A DNA stretch of 64,000 nt from Monodelphis domestica (taxonomy: Eukaryota; Chordata; Mammalia; Didelphimorphia; Didelphidae), in assembly GCF_027887165.1 (NCBI RefSeq), contig NC_077232.1:53306788-53370787 (forward strand), given 5' to 3'. The notes beneath the pieces are model-generated. The model had not been told where the DNA came from and searched no databases. It saw nothing but the letters and a program-made list of their open reading frames with translations. Shown here in pieces: positions 1-9,896 of the stretch. The number at the start of each line of letters is the position of its first letter. The stretch's first letter is position 1. Both the position numbers and the translations under genes were made by a program.

Positions 1-972
1 AGGTATTAAAGAAAGCTGAGGACAGGGACCCTATTCAGTGGTTTCAAAATGCAGGCATTTGGTAGTATATATCTCTTTTATCTGTCACTGGAGATATGCA
101 CATGTACCAGAGAACAGATTATTATGCAAAAGTTAAGATCTACTCCCTTCTTGGTAGTTATTTCCTTTGCCTAAAGAATTTTTTAAATGATGGCTCACAC
201 TGGCAAGTGATGCTCCCCTAGTCTTTGTTCCCCTGCTTCTCACTTGAAATAGGAGCTTGTAAAATCTGTGTTCTGAAGCAATCATCACAATTGAGCTAAG
301 GCATATTTTGACCACCATTTATGACTTCCTGTCCTCACTGAGCAAGTAAGTGTCTTTGGTGACCCAAAGGGTGAAGTACCTTTGAGAGATTTTGAAGAAT
401 CACTTTTTTCCCCCTTAAGAGAAATAACTAAAAGGCTTTTTTATGAGATTTCACTCAAAACACCAGCCTAAACAGGTGAAAAGGGCAAAACCAGGAATAA
501 ATTGTGTGCTTGCCCTTTGTTCTGCTCACTCACTGTATATTACATTTCTCTAGCTAACAGACTTTAGGAAGACATTCCTGTCGATAAAGGATGCGAGTCC
601 AGAACATCTTGTCCCCAGAAGTTGGTGAGTGATGGATGTGTTTTCCATACCCTTTGGTTCTTTCTGGAAAGCAAGTCTCAAATGTTGATAAATGTTCCCA
701 GAACTTCAGACAGAAAGGAAGAGAATGTATGAGAAAGAGAGACAGAGATAGAGACAGAGACAGACAGACAGAGATTGAGATAGAGGCAGACAGACTTAAG
801 GACCAAACTTAGAATTCTTAAAGCTCCTTCATCATTGCCTCAAGAGATAAATGATTCACTACGTTTTACTTACATGGCCCTAACAAGTCACTATAATTTC
901 TTGGGGTTTCAATTCTTTCTCATGTCTGTAAGAACAAGGACTTAAAATTAGATAATATCTAAAGCCCTTTTC
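1..972. other. Unique, gene-free sequence
   Basis: I see no exon or recognisable repeat here apart from a purine-rich (GA/CAGA) low-complexity tract at about 727-796. The short minus-strand open frame at 133-318 has no features of a real protein. Confidence 0.5.
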
Positions 973-1228
973 GGGCAGCTAGGTGACACAGTGGACAGAG
1001 TGCATAGTTTGGAATCAGAAAGACTCATTTTCCTGAGTTCAAATCTAGCTTCTGACACTTAGTAGCTCTGTGACCTTGAGCAAGTCACTTCACTTTATCT
1101 GCTTCAGTTTCTCTATCTGTAAAATAACTAGAGAAGGAAATGTCAAACTACTCCACTATTTTAGCCAAGAAAACCCCAAATGGGGTCATAGAGTTGGACA
1201 TGATTGAAAATCACTAAACAACAACAAG
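973..1228 (+). repeat. tRNA-derived SINE, Mar1-like
   Basis: It starts with the typical head gggcagctaggtgacacagt, followed by the internal stretch 'tgagttcaaatctagc', 'gtgaccttgagcaagtcact' and the tail 'ccccaaatggggtcatagag...actaaacaacaacaa'. This is the full structure of the marsupial Mar1-like SINE, moderately diverged. Confidence 0.85.
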
Positions 1229-1332
1229 GTATTTTTCAAGTCTTGGCTTCTGACTCTGTTTCTTTGAAAACTATACAGATGAAGTATGGTGTGAATAATA
1301 AATGAAGTGCTAAAATTCCTTAAGGTGGCCAA

Positions 1333-1480
1333 AGTGTTTTCCTTGCAATAACCCTCTGAAGTAGATACTATAGGAATTATTATGTCAGTTCAGACACCTG
1401 TGAGCTGTGTAATTCTGGGCAAGTCATTTAACCTCTGTTTGCCTCCATTTCTTCATTTGCAGTTTCAGGGGATATAGACA
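1333..1480 (+). repeat. MIR / old SINE remnant
   Basis: It holds 'aataaccctctgaagtagatactata', like the MIR core, then 'gtgtaattctgggcaagtcatttaacctctgtttgcctc', like a tRNA-SINE core. It is probably two overlapping old fragments. Confidence 0.5.
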
Positions 1481-1734
1481 ATATATGTTTAGGCTGATGG
1501 ACTAAAGGATATTTCAGTTCTAATTTGATCATTTCCCCAATATAGAGGTAGGAAAACCAAGATTGAGAGAAAGGATGTAACTTGTCTATAGCAAATAAAA
1601 AAGGTATTACTTATAACAAATATTAATATGTTTACATATGCCTCCAAATAATGTATGTTTGTATATTTACATGTACCCACATATATGTGTAGAAGTATAT
1701 AATATGTATAAAATATATGTGTATGTACTTTTTC

Positions 1735-1984
1735 AGCAGCTAGGTGGCACAGTGAATAGAGCACTGAGCCTGGAGTAAGGAAGATGAGTTAAAATTTCTC
1801 TTCAATGCTTACTAGCTGTATGAATCTGAATAAGTCACTTGGTCTCTGCCTCAGTTTTCTCATCTATAAAAAGGGGATAATAATAGCACCTATACATCTC
1901 AGGGCTATTGTGAGTATCAAATGAGATAATAATTGCAAAATGCCTGGCACATAGTAAAGTTCAAGATAATGTCAGCTATTGTGA
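1735..1984 (+). repeat. tRNA-derived SINE with MIR-like 3' part
   Basis: The head 'agcagctaggtggcacagtg' is followed by 'cagttttctcatctataaaa', 'gggataataatagcacctat' and 'tgcctggcacatagtaa'. This is a tRNA-SINE head with the 3' half typical of CORE-SINE/MIR elements. A similar unit lies at 42614-42842 inside SVIP intron 1. Confidence 0.75.
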
Positions 1985-1996
1985 ATTAAATATAGA

Positions 1997-2078
1997 TTCC
2001 TAAAAATGAAATGCTTAGAATCCTAGATTTAGAACTGGAAATGATCCTCAAGGACACCTACTCCAATAACCTCCTTTT
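1997..2078 (+). repeat. MIR, left half (split by L1)
   Basis: The stretch 'cctagatttagaactggaaatgatcctcaaggacacc' is the 5' part of a MIR-like SINE. Its continuation ('tacaggtgaagaaagtatgg...aggtcaagtgatctg') resumes at 9772, so the 7.7-kb L1 landed inside this repeat. Confidence 0.7.
2061..2078. repeat. L1 target-site duplication, left copy
   Basis: The 18 bases ctccaataacctcctttt recur exactly at 9754-9771. They bound the L1 directly: the poly-T on this strand (the L1 poly-A tail) follows at once. Confidence 0.9.
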
Positions 2079-2090
2079 TTTTTTTTTTTT

Positions 2091-2445
2091 AAATTTTATA
2101 GTATTTTATTTGATCATTTCCATGCATTTTTCATTAAAGACAAAGATCATTTTCTTTTCCTCCTTCCCACCCCCCACCCCCCCCCCCCCGTGGCCGACGT
2201 GTGATTCCACTGGTATCACATGTGTTCTTGACTTGAACCCATTGCCATGTTGTTAGTATTTGCATCAGAGTGTTCGCTCAGAGTCTTTCCTCTGTCATGT
2301 CCCCTCAGCCATTGTAGTCAGGCAGTTGCTTTTCCTCGGTGTTTCTATTCCCTCAGTTTGTCCTCTGCTTTTGGATAGTGTTTTTTTCTCCTTGATCCCT
2401 GCAGATTGTGCAGGGACATTACACCACCACTAATGGAGAAGTCCA
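2091..2445 (-). other. L1 3'UTR with G-rich tract
   Basis: This lies between the ORF2 stop and the poly-A tail. The plus strand has a run of C interrupted by A at 2166-2190, so the L1 transcript carries a long G-run next to a purine-rich stretch. L1 3'UTRs in other mammals also keep a G-rich polypurine tract able to form G-quadruplexes; the equivalence here is inferred. Confidence 0.75.
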
Positions 2446-5400
2446 TTACGTTCGATGATACCACAGTGTGTTTGTCTCTGTGTACAATGTTCTCCTGGTT
2501 CTGCTCCTCTCGCTCTGCATCACTTCCTGGAGGTTGTTCCAGTTCACATGGAAATCCTCCACTTTATTATTCCTTTGAGCACAATAGTATTCCATCACCA
2601 ACATATACCACAATTTGTTCAGCCATTCCCCAATTGATGGGCATCCCCTCATTTTCCAATTTTTGGCCACCACAAAGAGCGCAGCTATGAATATTTTTGT
2701 ACAAGTCTTTTTGTCCATTATCTCTTTGGGGTACAAACCCAGCAGTGCTATGGCTGGATCAAAGGGTAGATATTCTTTTATCGCCCTTTGTGCATTGTTC
2801 CAAATTGCCCTCCAGAATGGTTGGATCAGTTCACAACTCCACCAGCAATGAATTAATGTCCCTACTTTGCCACACCCCCTCCAGCATTCATTACTTTCCA
2901 TAACTGTCATGTTAGCCAATCTGCTAGGTGTGAGGTGATACCTCAGAGTTGTTTTCATTTGCATCTCTCTGATTATAAGAGATGTGGAGCACTTCTTCAT
3001 GTGCTTGTTAATAATTTTGATTTCTTTATCTGAAAACTGTCTATCCATGTCCCTTGCCCATTTATCAATTGGGGAATGGCTTGATTTTTTGTACAATTGA
3101 TTTAGCTCTTTATAAATTTGAGTAATTAAACCTTTGTCAGAGGTTTTTATGAAGATTTTTTCCCAACTTGTTGTTTTCCTTCTGATTTTAGTTACATTGT
3201 TTTGTTTGTACAAAAGCCTTTTAATTTGATGTAGTCGAAATTATTTATTTTACATTTTGTGATTCTCTCTATGTCTTGCTTGGTTTTAAAGTCTTTCCCT
3301 TCCCAAAGGTCTGACATGTATACTATTCTGTGTTTACCCAATTTACTTATGGTTTCCTTCTTTATGTTTAAGTCTTTCACCCATTTTGAATTTATCTTGG
3401 TGTAGGGTGTGAGGTGTTGATCAATTCCTAATCTCTCCCACACTGTCTTCCAATTTTCCCAGCAGTTCTTATCAAATAGTGAATTTTTGTCCCAAGACCT
3501 GGGATCTTTGGGTTTATCGTATACTATCTGGCTGAGGTCGCTTTCCCCCAGTCTATTCCACTGATCCTCCTTTCTGTCTCTTAGCCAGTACCAAATTGTT
3601 TTGATGACTGCTGCTTTGTAATATAGTTTGAGGTCTGGGACTGCTAGGCCCCCCTCATTAGTGTTTTTTTTTTCATTATTTCCCTGGATATCCTTGATCT
3701 TTTGTTATTCCAAATGAACTTTGTTATGCTTTTTTCCAAATCAGTAAAGAAATTTTTTGGGAGTTCCATGGGTATGGCGCTAAATAGATAAATAAGTTTG
3801 GGCAGGATGGTCATTTTTATTATGTTGGCTCGTCCTACCCATGAGCAGTTAATGTTTTTCCAATTGCTCAAGTCTAGTTTTAGTTGTGTGGCGAGTGTTT
3901 TGTAGTTGTGTTCATATAGTTCCTGTGTTTGTCTTGGGAGGTAGATTCCTAGGTATTTTATTTTGTCTAAGGTGATTTTGAATGGGATTTCTCTTTCTAG
4001 TTTTTGCTGCTGAGCTGTGTTGGAGATATATAGAAAAGCTGATGACTTATGTGGGTTTATTTTGTATCCTGCAACTTTGCTAAAGTTGTTGATTATTTCA
4101 ATTAGCTTTTTGGTTGAATCTCTAGGATTCTTTAAGTAGACCATCATGTCATCTGCAAAAAGTGATAACTTGGTCTCCTCCTTGCCTATTTTGATGCCTT
4201 CAATTTCTTTTTCTTCTCTAATTGCTACTGCTAGTGTTTCTAGTACAATGTTAAATAATAGAGGTGATAATGGACATCCTTGTTTCACCCCTGATCTTAT
4301 TGGGAATGCATCTAGTTTATCCCCATTGCAAATGATATTAGCTGATGGTTTTAGATATATACTGTTTATTATTTTTAGGAATGACCCTTCTATTCTTTCT
4401 AGTGTTTTTAATAGGAATGGGCGTTGTATTTTATCAAAGGCTTTTTCTGCATCTATTGAGATAATCATGTGGTTCTTGTTGGTTTGCTTGTTAATGTGGT
4501 CAATTATGTGGATGGTTTTCCTAATATTGAACCAGCCCTGCATCCCTGGTATAAATCCTACTTGATCATGGTGGATGACCCTTCTGATCACTTGCTGAAG
4601 TCTTTTTGCTAGTATCCTATTTAAGATTTTTGCATCTATATTCATTAGGGAGATTGGTCTATAGTTTTCTTTCTCTGTTTTTGACCTGCCTGGTTTTGGA
4701 ATCAGTACCATGTTTGTGTCATAAAAGGAGTTTGGTAGAACTCCCTCTTTGCTTATTATGTCAAATAGTTTGTATAGTATTGGGGTTAACTGTTCTCTGA
4801 ATGTTTGATAGAATTCACTGGTGAATCCATCAGGCCCTGGGGATTTTTTCTTAGGAAGTTCTTTGATGGCTTGGTGGATTTCATTTTCTGATATGGGATT
4901 ATTTAAGAATTCTATTTCCTCTTCTGTTAGTCTAGGCAGTTTGTATTTTTGTATATATTCATCCATATCACTTAAATTGGTATATTTATTGCCATATAAT
5001 TGGGCAAAGTAATTTCTAATGATTGCCTTAATTTCCTCTTCCTCAGAGGTGATGTCCCCCTTTTCATCTTTGATGCTGTTAATTTGCTTTTCTTCCTTCC
5101 TTTTTTTAATTAGATTGACCAGTACTTTGTCTATTTTGTTTGTTTTTTCAAAGTACCAGCTTCTTGTCTTATTTATTAAATCAATAGTTCTATCACTTTC
5201 AATTTTATTAATTTCTCCCTTAATTTTTAGGATTTCTAGTTTGGTTTTCTGCTGGGGGTTTTTAATTTGGTCACTTTCGAGTTTTTTTATTTGCATTTCC
5301 AATTGATTGATCTCTGCTCTCCCTAGTTTGTTAATATAAGCTTTCAGGGATATGAATTTACCTCTGATTACTGCTTTGGCTGCATCCCAAAAGGTTTGAA

Positions 5401-6247
5401 AGGATGTCTCGCCATTGTCATTTTCCTCGATGAAATTATTAATTGTTTCTATGATTTCTTCTCTAACTAAACGATTTTGGAGTATCATATTGTTTAGTTT
5501 CCAATTAGTTTTTGATTTGGTTTTCCATGTACCATTACTGATCGTTATTTTTATTGCCTTGTGGTCTGAAAAGGCTGCATTTATTATTTCTGCTTTTCTG
5601 CATTTGTGTGCCATGTTTCTGTGACCTAATGTATGGTCAATCTTTGTGAATGTGCCATGTGGTGCTGAGAAGAAGGTGTATTCCTTTTTATCCCTATTTA
5701 TTTTTCTCCATATGTCTATTAATTCTAATTTTTCTAAGATTTCATTCACTTCTTTTACCTCTTTCTTATTTATTTTTTGATTTGATTTATCTAAATTTGA
5801 TAATGGTTGGTTTAAGTCTCCCACTAATATGGTTTTACTGTCTATTTCTTCCTTCAATTCTCCTAGTTTCTCCATTAGAAATTTGGGTGCTATATTATTT
5901 GGTGCATATATGTTGATTAGTGATATTTCCTCATTATCTAAAGTCCCTTTTAACAAAATATAATAACCTTCCCTATCCCTTTTGATCAGGTCTATTTTTG
6001 CTTTGGCTTTATCAGATATCATGATTGCCACTCCTGCCTTCTTTCTGTCAGTTGAGGCCCAGAAGGTCTTACTCCATCCTTTAATTCTGACCTTGTGGGT
6101 TTCTACCCGCCTCATGTGTGTTTCTTGGAGACAACATATGGTAGGGTTTTGGATTCTAATCCATTATTCTATTCGTCTACTTTTTATGGGTGAGTTCATC
6201 CCATTCACGTTCAATGTTATGACTGTCACTTGTGGACTCCCTGGCAT
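2446..6247 (-). pseudogene. L1 ORF2 (endonuclease-reverse transcriptase), lightly broken
   Basis: The start ATG is at 6247 (MPGSPQVTVITLNVNG), matching the usual L1 ORF2 N-terminus; a stop about 20 codons upstream supports this start. The apurinic endonuclease domain shows NVNG, QETH, NIYAPN, VGDLNQ and SDHKAI. The reverse-transcriptase core shows the catalytic [11 protein letters not shown]. The C-terminus has the CX3CX7HX4C zinc knuckle (CWRGCGK...H...C) and ends in frame at 2446. The full length would be near 1,270 residues, normal for L1. It is interrupted by a TAA at codon 28 (6164-6166), a one-base gain in an A-run near 3662-3671, and a one-base loss near 3192-3215. All other stretches are open, so decay is slight. 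The protein, when whole, nicks target DNA and primes cDNA synthesis on it. Confidence 0.93.
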
Positions 6248-6980
6248 TTTGATATCCTTCCCTAATTCTAACCTTTCTTCTTCAGCTCTACCTTTTAGTC
6301 CAGTGATTTACTTTAAATCAGTCCCCCTTGTATTTCCCTTTCTACCCCCCTCCCTTCTAGTTCCCTCCCTTATTTTCCCCTGTAGTCTTTTTAAAAATTC
6401 CCCCCCCCCACCCTCTCCCTCCCTTGTACTGCTTCCCTCCCCACCAGTCTGTTTTTTACCCTTCTACTCCTCTATAGGGCGCAAATCTATTCTCTTCCCC
6501 AATGGATTGGATTGTTCTTCCCTTTTTGGGTCAGTTTCAAAGTACGTAAGAGTTGAATATTTCCTATCTCCGACCTCTTTACCCTTCCAGTGTATCGATG
6601 TTCTCCCCCCTCCCGCCATGAGCTTCTTTGTGACATATAAATTTACCCCCATTTGTTTCTTTTCCCATTTCTTTTAGTCATAACCTCTTTTCTTTTTTAG
6701 CTTTAGTCATGTATATATATATATATATATATACATACACATGTATATGTATTTATGCATGCATATCTCTATATACCTATTTATGTCTTGTCCTTTCATC
6801 CTATACAGTTTGTCCCTTCCCTCTGAGTGTAGTTCTTCTAGCTGCTTAGGTGATAGCAACAGTTTTTAAGAGTTGCCAATGACCTCTTTTCTTATAGGGA
6901 TACATATCATTTTAACTTATTGAGTCTCTTAAAAAAAACCTTTGTTGTTGTTGTTGTTGTTGTTGTTTTTCCCCTCTTTT
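6248..6980 (-). other. L1 inter-ORF spacer, unusually long
   Basis: A non-coding stretch of 733 nt separates the ORF1 stop from the ORF2 start. From what I know, human and mouse L1 have only some tens of nucleotides here. It contains pyrimidine-rich stretches on +, a (TA)n tract at about 6713-6732 and a (GTT)n tract at about 6942-6966. No conserved protein is visible in it. Confidence 0.8.
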
Positions 6981-8105
6981 TTAATTACCTTTTGATGATT
7001 CTCTTGAATTCTGTGGTTGGACTTCAAATTTTCTGTTCAGGTCTGGTCTTTTATTTATGAATGCTTGGAATTCCTCTGTTGTGTTAAATGACCATACTTT
7101 CCCCTGTAAGAATATAGTCAGTTTTGATGGGTATTTTATTCTTGGCTGTAGGCCTAGTTCCCTTGCTTTCCGGAATATCATATTCCATGCCTTTCGGTCC
7201 TTTAGTGTGGATGCAGAAAGATCCTGTGTTATCCTCACCATGTTTCCATGGTATCTGAATGGTTTCTTTTTGGCAGCTTGTAATACCTGTTCTTTTATCT
7301 GATTGTTTTTGAATTTGGCTATAACATTTCTTGGTGTTGTCAATTGGGGATTAAAAACAGGGGGTGATCTGTGGATTCTTTCAATCTCCACTTTCCCCTC
7401 TTGTTCTAGGATTTCGGGACAGTTTTCCTGGATAATTTCCTCTAGTATTATGTCCAGGCTTTTTCTTTTGTCGTGGTCTTCTGGTAGTCCAATTATTCTT
7501 AAATTGTCTCTTCTTGAACGATTTTCTAAATCGTCTGTTTTGTGAATGAGATGCTTCACATTTTCCTCAATTTTTTCATTCTTTTTGTTTTGTCTTATAG
7601 TGTCCTGCTGCCTTGTGAGGTCACTTGATTCTAGTTGTTTTACTCGGGTTCTTAAAGATTGGATTTCATCTTTGGCTTTTTGGTCGTCTTTTTCCTTCTG
7701 GTCTGAGTTTCTTTGAAGATTGTCTTTCATCCTCTTTATCTCGTCTTTCATCTCCTTTGCTTCATCTTTCATCTCCTTTGCCTCATTTTCCAGCTGGATG
7801 ATTTTGGCTTTCAGGACACTATTTTCTTGTTTTAGTTCAAGTGCCTCTGTTTCCAGATGACTTATCTTAATTTTTAAGTTCTTTTCCCAATTGTCTTCAG
7901 CCTCTCTTAGCTGTGTTTTGAGTTCTTCCACAGCCTGTATCCAATTCGCTGGGATTTCTGGTTTATCGTTTGCTGATCTCTCCCCCTCTGTTCCATTTGG
8001 TGAGTAGTAGCTGTCTATTGTAGTTTCTTTCTTCTGTTTCTGTTGTTTGTTCAAATTCACCCCTTCTTTCCTCCCTGTATTTGTCTGTGCTCTTGTTCCT
8101 CTCAT
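6981..8105 (-). CDS. L1 ORF1 (RNA-binding chaperone), intact
   Basis: An unbroken 374-residue frame from ATG 8105 to the stop at 6981. Residues about 1-55 are basic and polar. A long coiled coil follows at about 60-180: leucine-rich heptads (LETEALELKQENSVLKAKI) and lysine/glutamate repeats including an internal duplication of EAKEMKD. After that comes an RRM-like domain (ENRSRRDNLRIIGLPE, then DIILEEIIQENCPEI), and then a C-terminal domain (RIHRSPP, PRNVIAKFKN, KKPFRYHGN, FRKARELGLQPRIKYPSKL). This is the normal order for L1 ORF1p, which trimerises through the coiled coil and coats L1 RNA in cytoplasmic particles. The length is close to that of other mammalian ORF1 proteins. It is the only intact L1 frame in the window. 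Confidence 0.93.
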   Translation of the reverse strand: MRGTRAQTNTGRKEGVNLNKQQKQKKETTIDSYYSPNGTEGERSANDKPEIPANWIQAVEELKTQLREAEDNWEKNLKIKISHLETEALELKQENSVLKAKIIQLENEAKEMKDEAKEMKDEIKRMKDNLQRNSDQKEKDDQKAKDEIQSLRTRVKQLESSDLTRQQDTIRQNKKNEKIEENVKHLIHKTDDLENRSRRDNLRIIGLPEDHDKRKSLDIILEEIIQENCPEILEQEGKVEIERIHRSPPVFNPQLTTPRNVIAKFKNNQIKEQVLQAAKKKPFRYHGNMVRITQDLSASTLKDRKAWNMIFRKARELGLQPRIKYPSKLTIFLQGKVWSFNTTEEFQAFINKRPDLNRKFEVQPQNSRESSKGN

Positions 8106-8426
8106 TTTTTTTTTGTTTTTTAGGGACTTCTATCAGTCTCCCCTCTTGGAGCTTTAACAGAGGATCTCTTGGTGTAATCTCTGAGGGAGGGTTGTTGGGG
8201 GTTTGAGCTTTCCTGTCCTCTGGAAGCTTTTGATTGGCTTAAAGTTCAGCAGTCAGTGAGGATGGATGGGGAGCCTGGGCTTCCCTGTGTTCTGGAGACT
8301 TTTGATGGGATTGAGTTCAGCTTATTTGGGATGGGTTTATTCTGAGTTTTAAACTTCCTGGACGGCTGGAGCAGATATGGAGGATCTCTAAAGCTCTAGC
8401 CAGGCTGCCAGGTCTATGCTCCTTCT

Positions 8427-8450
8427 AGGCTGCCATCTTGACTTCGCCTC
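8427..8450 (-). promoter_or_regulatory. Second, internal YY1-like motif
   Basis: Minus-strand TCAAGATGGCAGCC at about 8430-8443 closely resembles the element's own 5' start (TCAAGATGGCGG). Its position downstream of the tandem units suggests the start of an older promoter that now lies inside the 5'UTR. This is inference. Confidence 0.55.
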
Positions 8451-8473
8451 TAGGTTTCTGTTTTTTCAGTAGA

Positions 8474-9340
8474 CCCAGCTCTCTAAGGGGGGAGGGGTTG
8501 TGGCTTGCCTGGACTCTGAGGGCTCCTGATGAGATTAGGTTCAGGTGGTGTGGGCCGAAAGATCCCAGAGCCAAAAAAGGGAAGGGAAAAAAAAAAAGCA
8601 GCCACCTCCTCTTCCACAGCCTGTGTTGAGTGCCCAGAGACTGGCCGAGTTACTTTCAAGGAAAGCTCTTTGGAGCAGCCCCTTTGCCAGCCCTGAGTTT
8701 TCTGTCCTTTCAGTAGCTCTGAGGGCTCCTGATGGGATTAGGTTCAGCTGGTTCTTTCAGAAGACCCTGCTCTCTAAGGGGGGAGGGGTAGTGGCTTGCC
8801 TGGACTCTGATGGCTCCTGATGGGATTAGGTTCAGGTAGTGTGGGCCAAATGATCCCGGAGCCAAAAAAGAAGAAAGAGAAAAGCAGCAACCTCCTCTTC
8901 CACAGTCTGTGTTGAATGCCCGGAAACTGGCCCGGGTTACTTTCAAGGCAAGCTCTTTGGAGCACCCCCCTTGCCAGCCCTGAGTTCTCCGTCCTCTCAG
9001 CAGCTCTAAGGGCTCCTGATGGGATTAGGTTCAACTGGTTCTTTCAGAAGACCCTGCTCTCTAAGGGGGGAGGGGTAGTGGCTTGCCTGGACTCTGATGG
9101 CTCCTGATGGGATTAGGTTCAGGTAGTGTGGGCCAAATGATCCCGGAGCCAAAAAAGAAGAAAGAGAAGAGCAGCAACCTCCTCTTCCTCAGTCTGTGTT
9201 GAGTGCCCAGAAACTGGCCCGGGTTACTTTCAAGGTAGGCTCTTCAGAGCCACCCCTTTGCCAGCCCTGAGCCCTCTGTCCTTTCAGTAGCTCTGAGGGC
9301 TCCCGATGGGATTGGGCTCAGCTGGTGCCCCAAAGCTGGG
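8474..9340 (-). repeat. Tandem ~288-bp 5'UTR units (three)
   Basis: Each unit on + starts with ccc(t/a)gctctctaagggggga, continues with 'cttgcctggactctga', 'gggattaggttcaggtagtg' and a purine-rich 'ccaaaaaagaagaaagagaa' stretch, and ends with 'gctctaagggctcctgat'. Starts are at 8474, 8765 and 9052, giving periods of 291 and 287. Units 2 and 3 are nearly identical; the third becomes divergent after about 9240. The arrangement resembles the promoter monomers of rodent L1s. Confidence 0.88.
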
Positions 9341-9730
9341 ACCTCCCCGGAGACCCAGAGGGGAGAACCCAGCCAGGGGGCCACAGGCTTCCCCCTTCTC
9401 TCTATGCTTCCCTGCCGTCTGTGTTGGGCGCTCTGGAGACTGGCTCGGGTTGCTTTCAAGGTGAGTCCTCAGAGCCCTGAGGTTCCCACTGCTGCCTTGG
9501 GCTCAGCACTCTGGGTTGGGGGGATGGGTCCTGGGACCTTCTTTCTGTCTACCCCTTAGATCTGAGTGATCTAGGGTTCTGGCTTTTGGGGTGCGGTACC
9601 TTTTGATCCAGGTCCAGGAGGAGGTTTCCCCAGGTCTATCCTGTTGTTCAGCTTGAATTTCGGTGGCCTAGGAGCACTTTGTTTGCGATCGGTAGGGAAG
9701 GGTTTCGGAGGTCTGAACTTTCGCTGCTTC

Positions 9731-9753
9731 TACACCGCCATCTTGACCGGAAG
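9731..9753 (-). promoter_or_regulatory. L1 5' terminus with YY1-like site
   Basis: The minus strand begins CTTCCGGTCAAGATGGCGG. The AAGATGGC core matches the YY1 site found at the very start of human L1, where it sets the transcription start. It directly adjoins the right target-site duplication, so the element is complete at its 5' end. Confidence 0.8.
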
Positions 9754-9771
9754 CTCCAATAACCTCCTTTT
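9754..9771. repeat. L1 target-site duplication, right copy
   Basis: This is an exact copy of ctccaataacctcctttt from 2061-2078. It marks the 5' junction of the L1 and lies within the interrupted MIR. Confidence 0.9.
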
Positions 9772-9896
9772 ACAGGTGAAGAAAGTATGGTTTTAATAGG
9801 TCAAGTGATCTGTTCAACATGAGTCAGGTTATAAATAACAGAGCAGCATTTGAACCCAAGTCCTCTCATTTCGAATGAACACTGACTGCCCCACAA
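9772..9896 (+). repeat. MIR, right half (split by L1)
   Basis: The stretch 'acaggtgaagaaagtatggt', then 'aggtcaagtgatctgttc' and 'gcatttgaacccaagtcc', is the MIR 3' part. It continues the half at 1997-2078. Confidence 0.7.

Larger units (their letters stand above)
2079..9753 (-). mobile_element. Full-length LINE-1 retrotransposon
   Basis: This is a complete L1 of about 7.7 kb read on the minus strand. In L1 sense the order is: a 5' end with a CAAGATGGCGG motif, a 5'UTR with tandem units, ORF1 (8105-6981), a long spacer, ORF2 (6247-2446), a G-rich 3'UTR and a poly-A tail (poly-T at 2079-2090). It has an exact 18-bp target-site duplication and split a MIR. ORF1 is intact. ORF2 carries only one in-frame stop and two single-base frameshifts, so the insertion is fairly recent, but this copy could not move on its own. 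The family is the marsupial L1 lineage. Other, more decayed copies of a related lineage lie at 22980-26763 and 59078-61229. Confidence 0.95.
8106..9753 (-). promoter_or_regulatory. L1 5'UTR and internal promoter
   Basis: The 1.65-kb 5'UTR lies upstream of ORF1. In L1 sense it runs from a YY1-like start, through about 400 bp of GC-richer sequence, then a block of tandem units (9340-8474), a second YY1-like motif near 8432-8440, and a last segment leading to ORF1. Open frames on the + strand in this stretch repeat once per unit and look incidental. Confidence 0.8.

Noticed and set aside
973-1228. tRNA gene at SINE heads
   Set aside because: The heads resemble tRNA with A/B-box remnants, but they are parts of repeated SINEs and do not fold as full tRNAs. 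The same holds for all SINE copies.
4146-6677. Plus-strand frames of up to 231 codons opposite L1 ORF2
   Set aside because: They are antisense shadows of ORF2 and the spacer, with no homology.
8438-9107. Repeated plus-strand frames (MVWAERSQ..., QKTLLSKGGGVVACLDSDGS) that might be an antisense ORF0
   Set aside because: They recur because the DNA unit repeats. No start context or independent conservation can be shown.
8474-9340. CRISPR-like array
   Set aside because: The units are about 288 bp, adjacent and without unique spacers, in mammalian DNA. They are an L1 promoter repeat.
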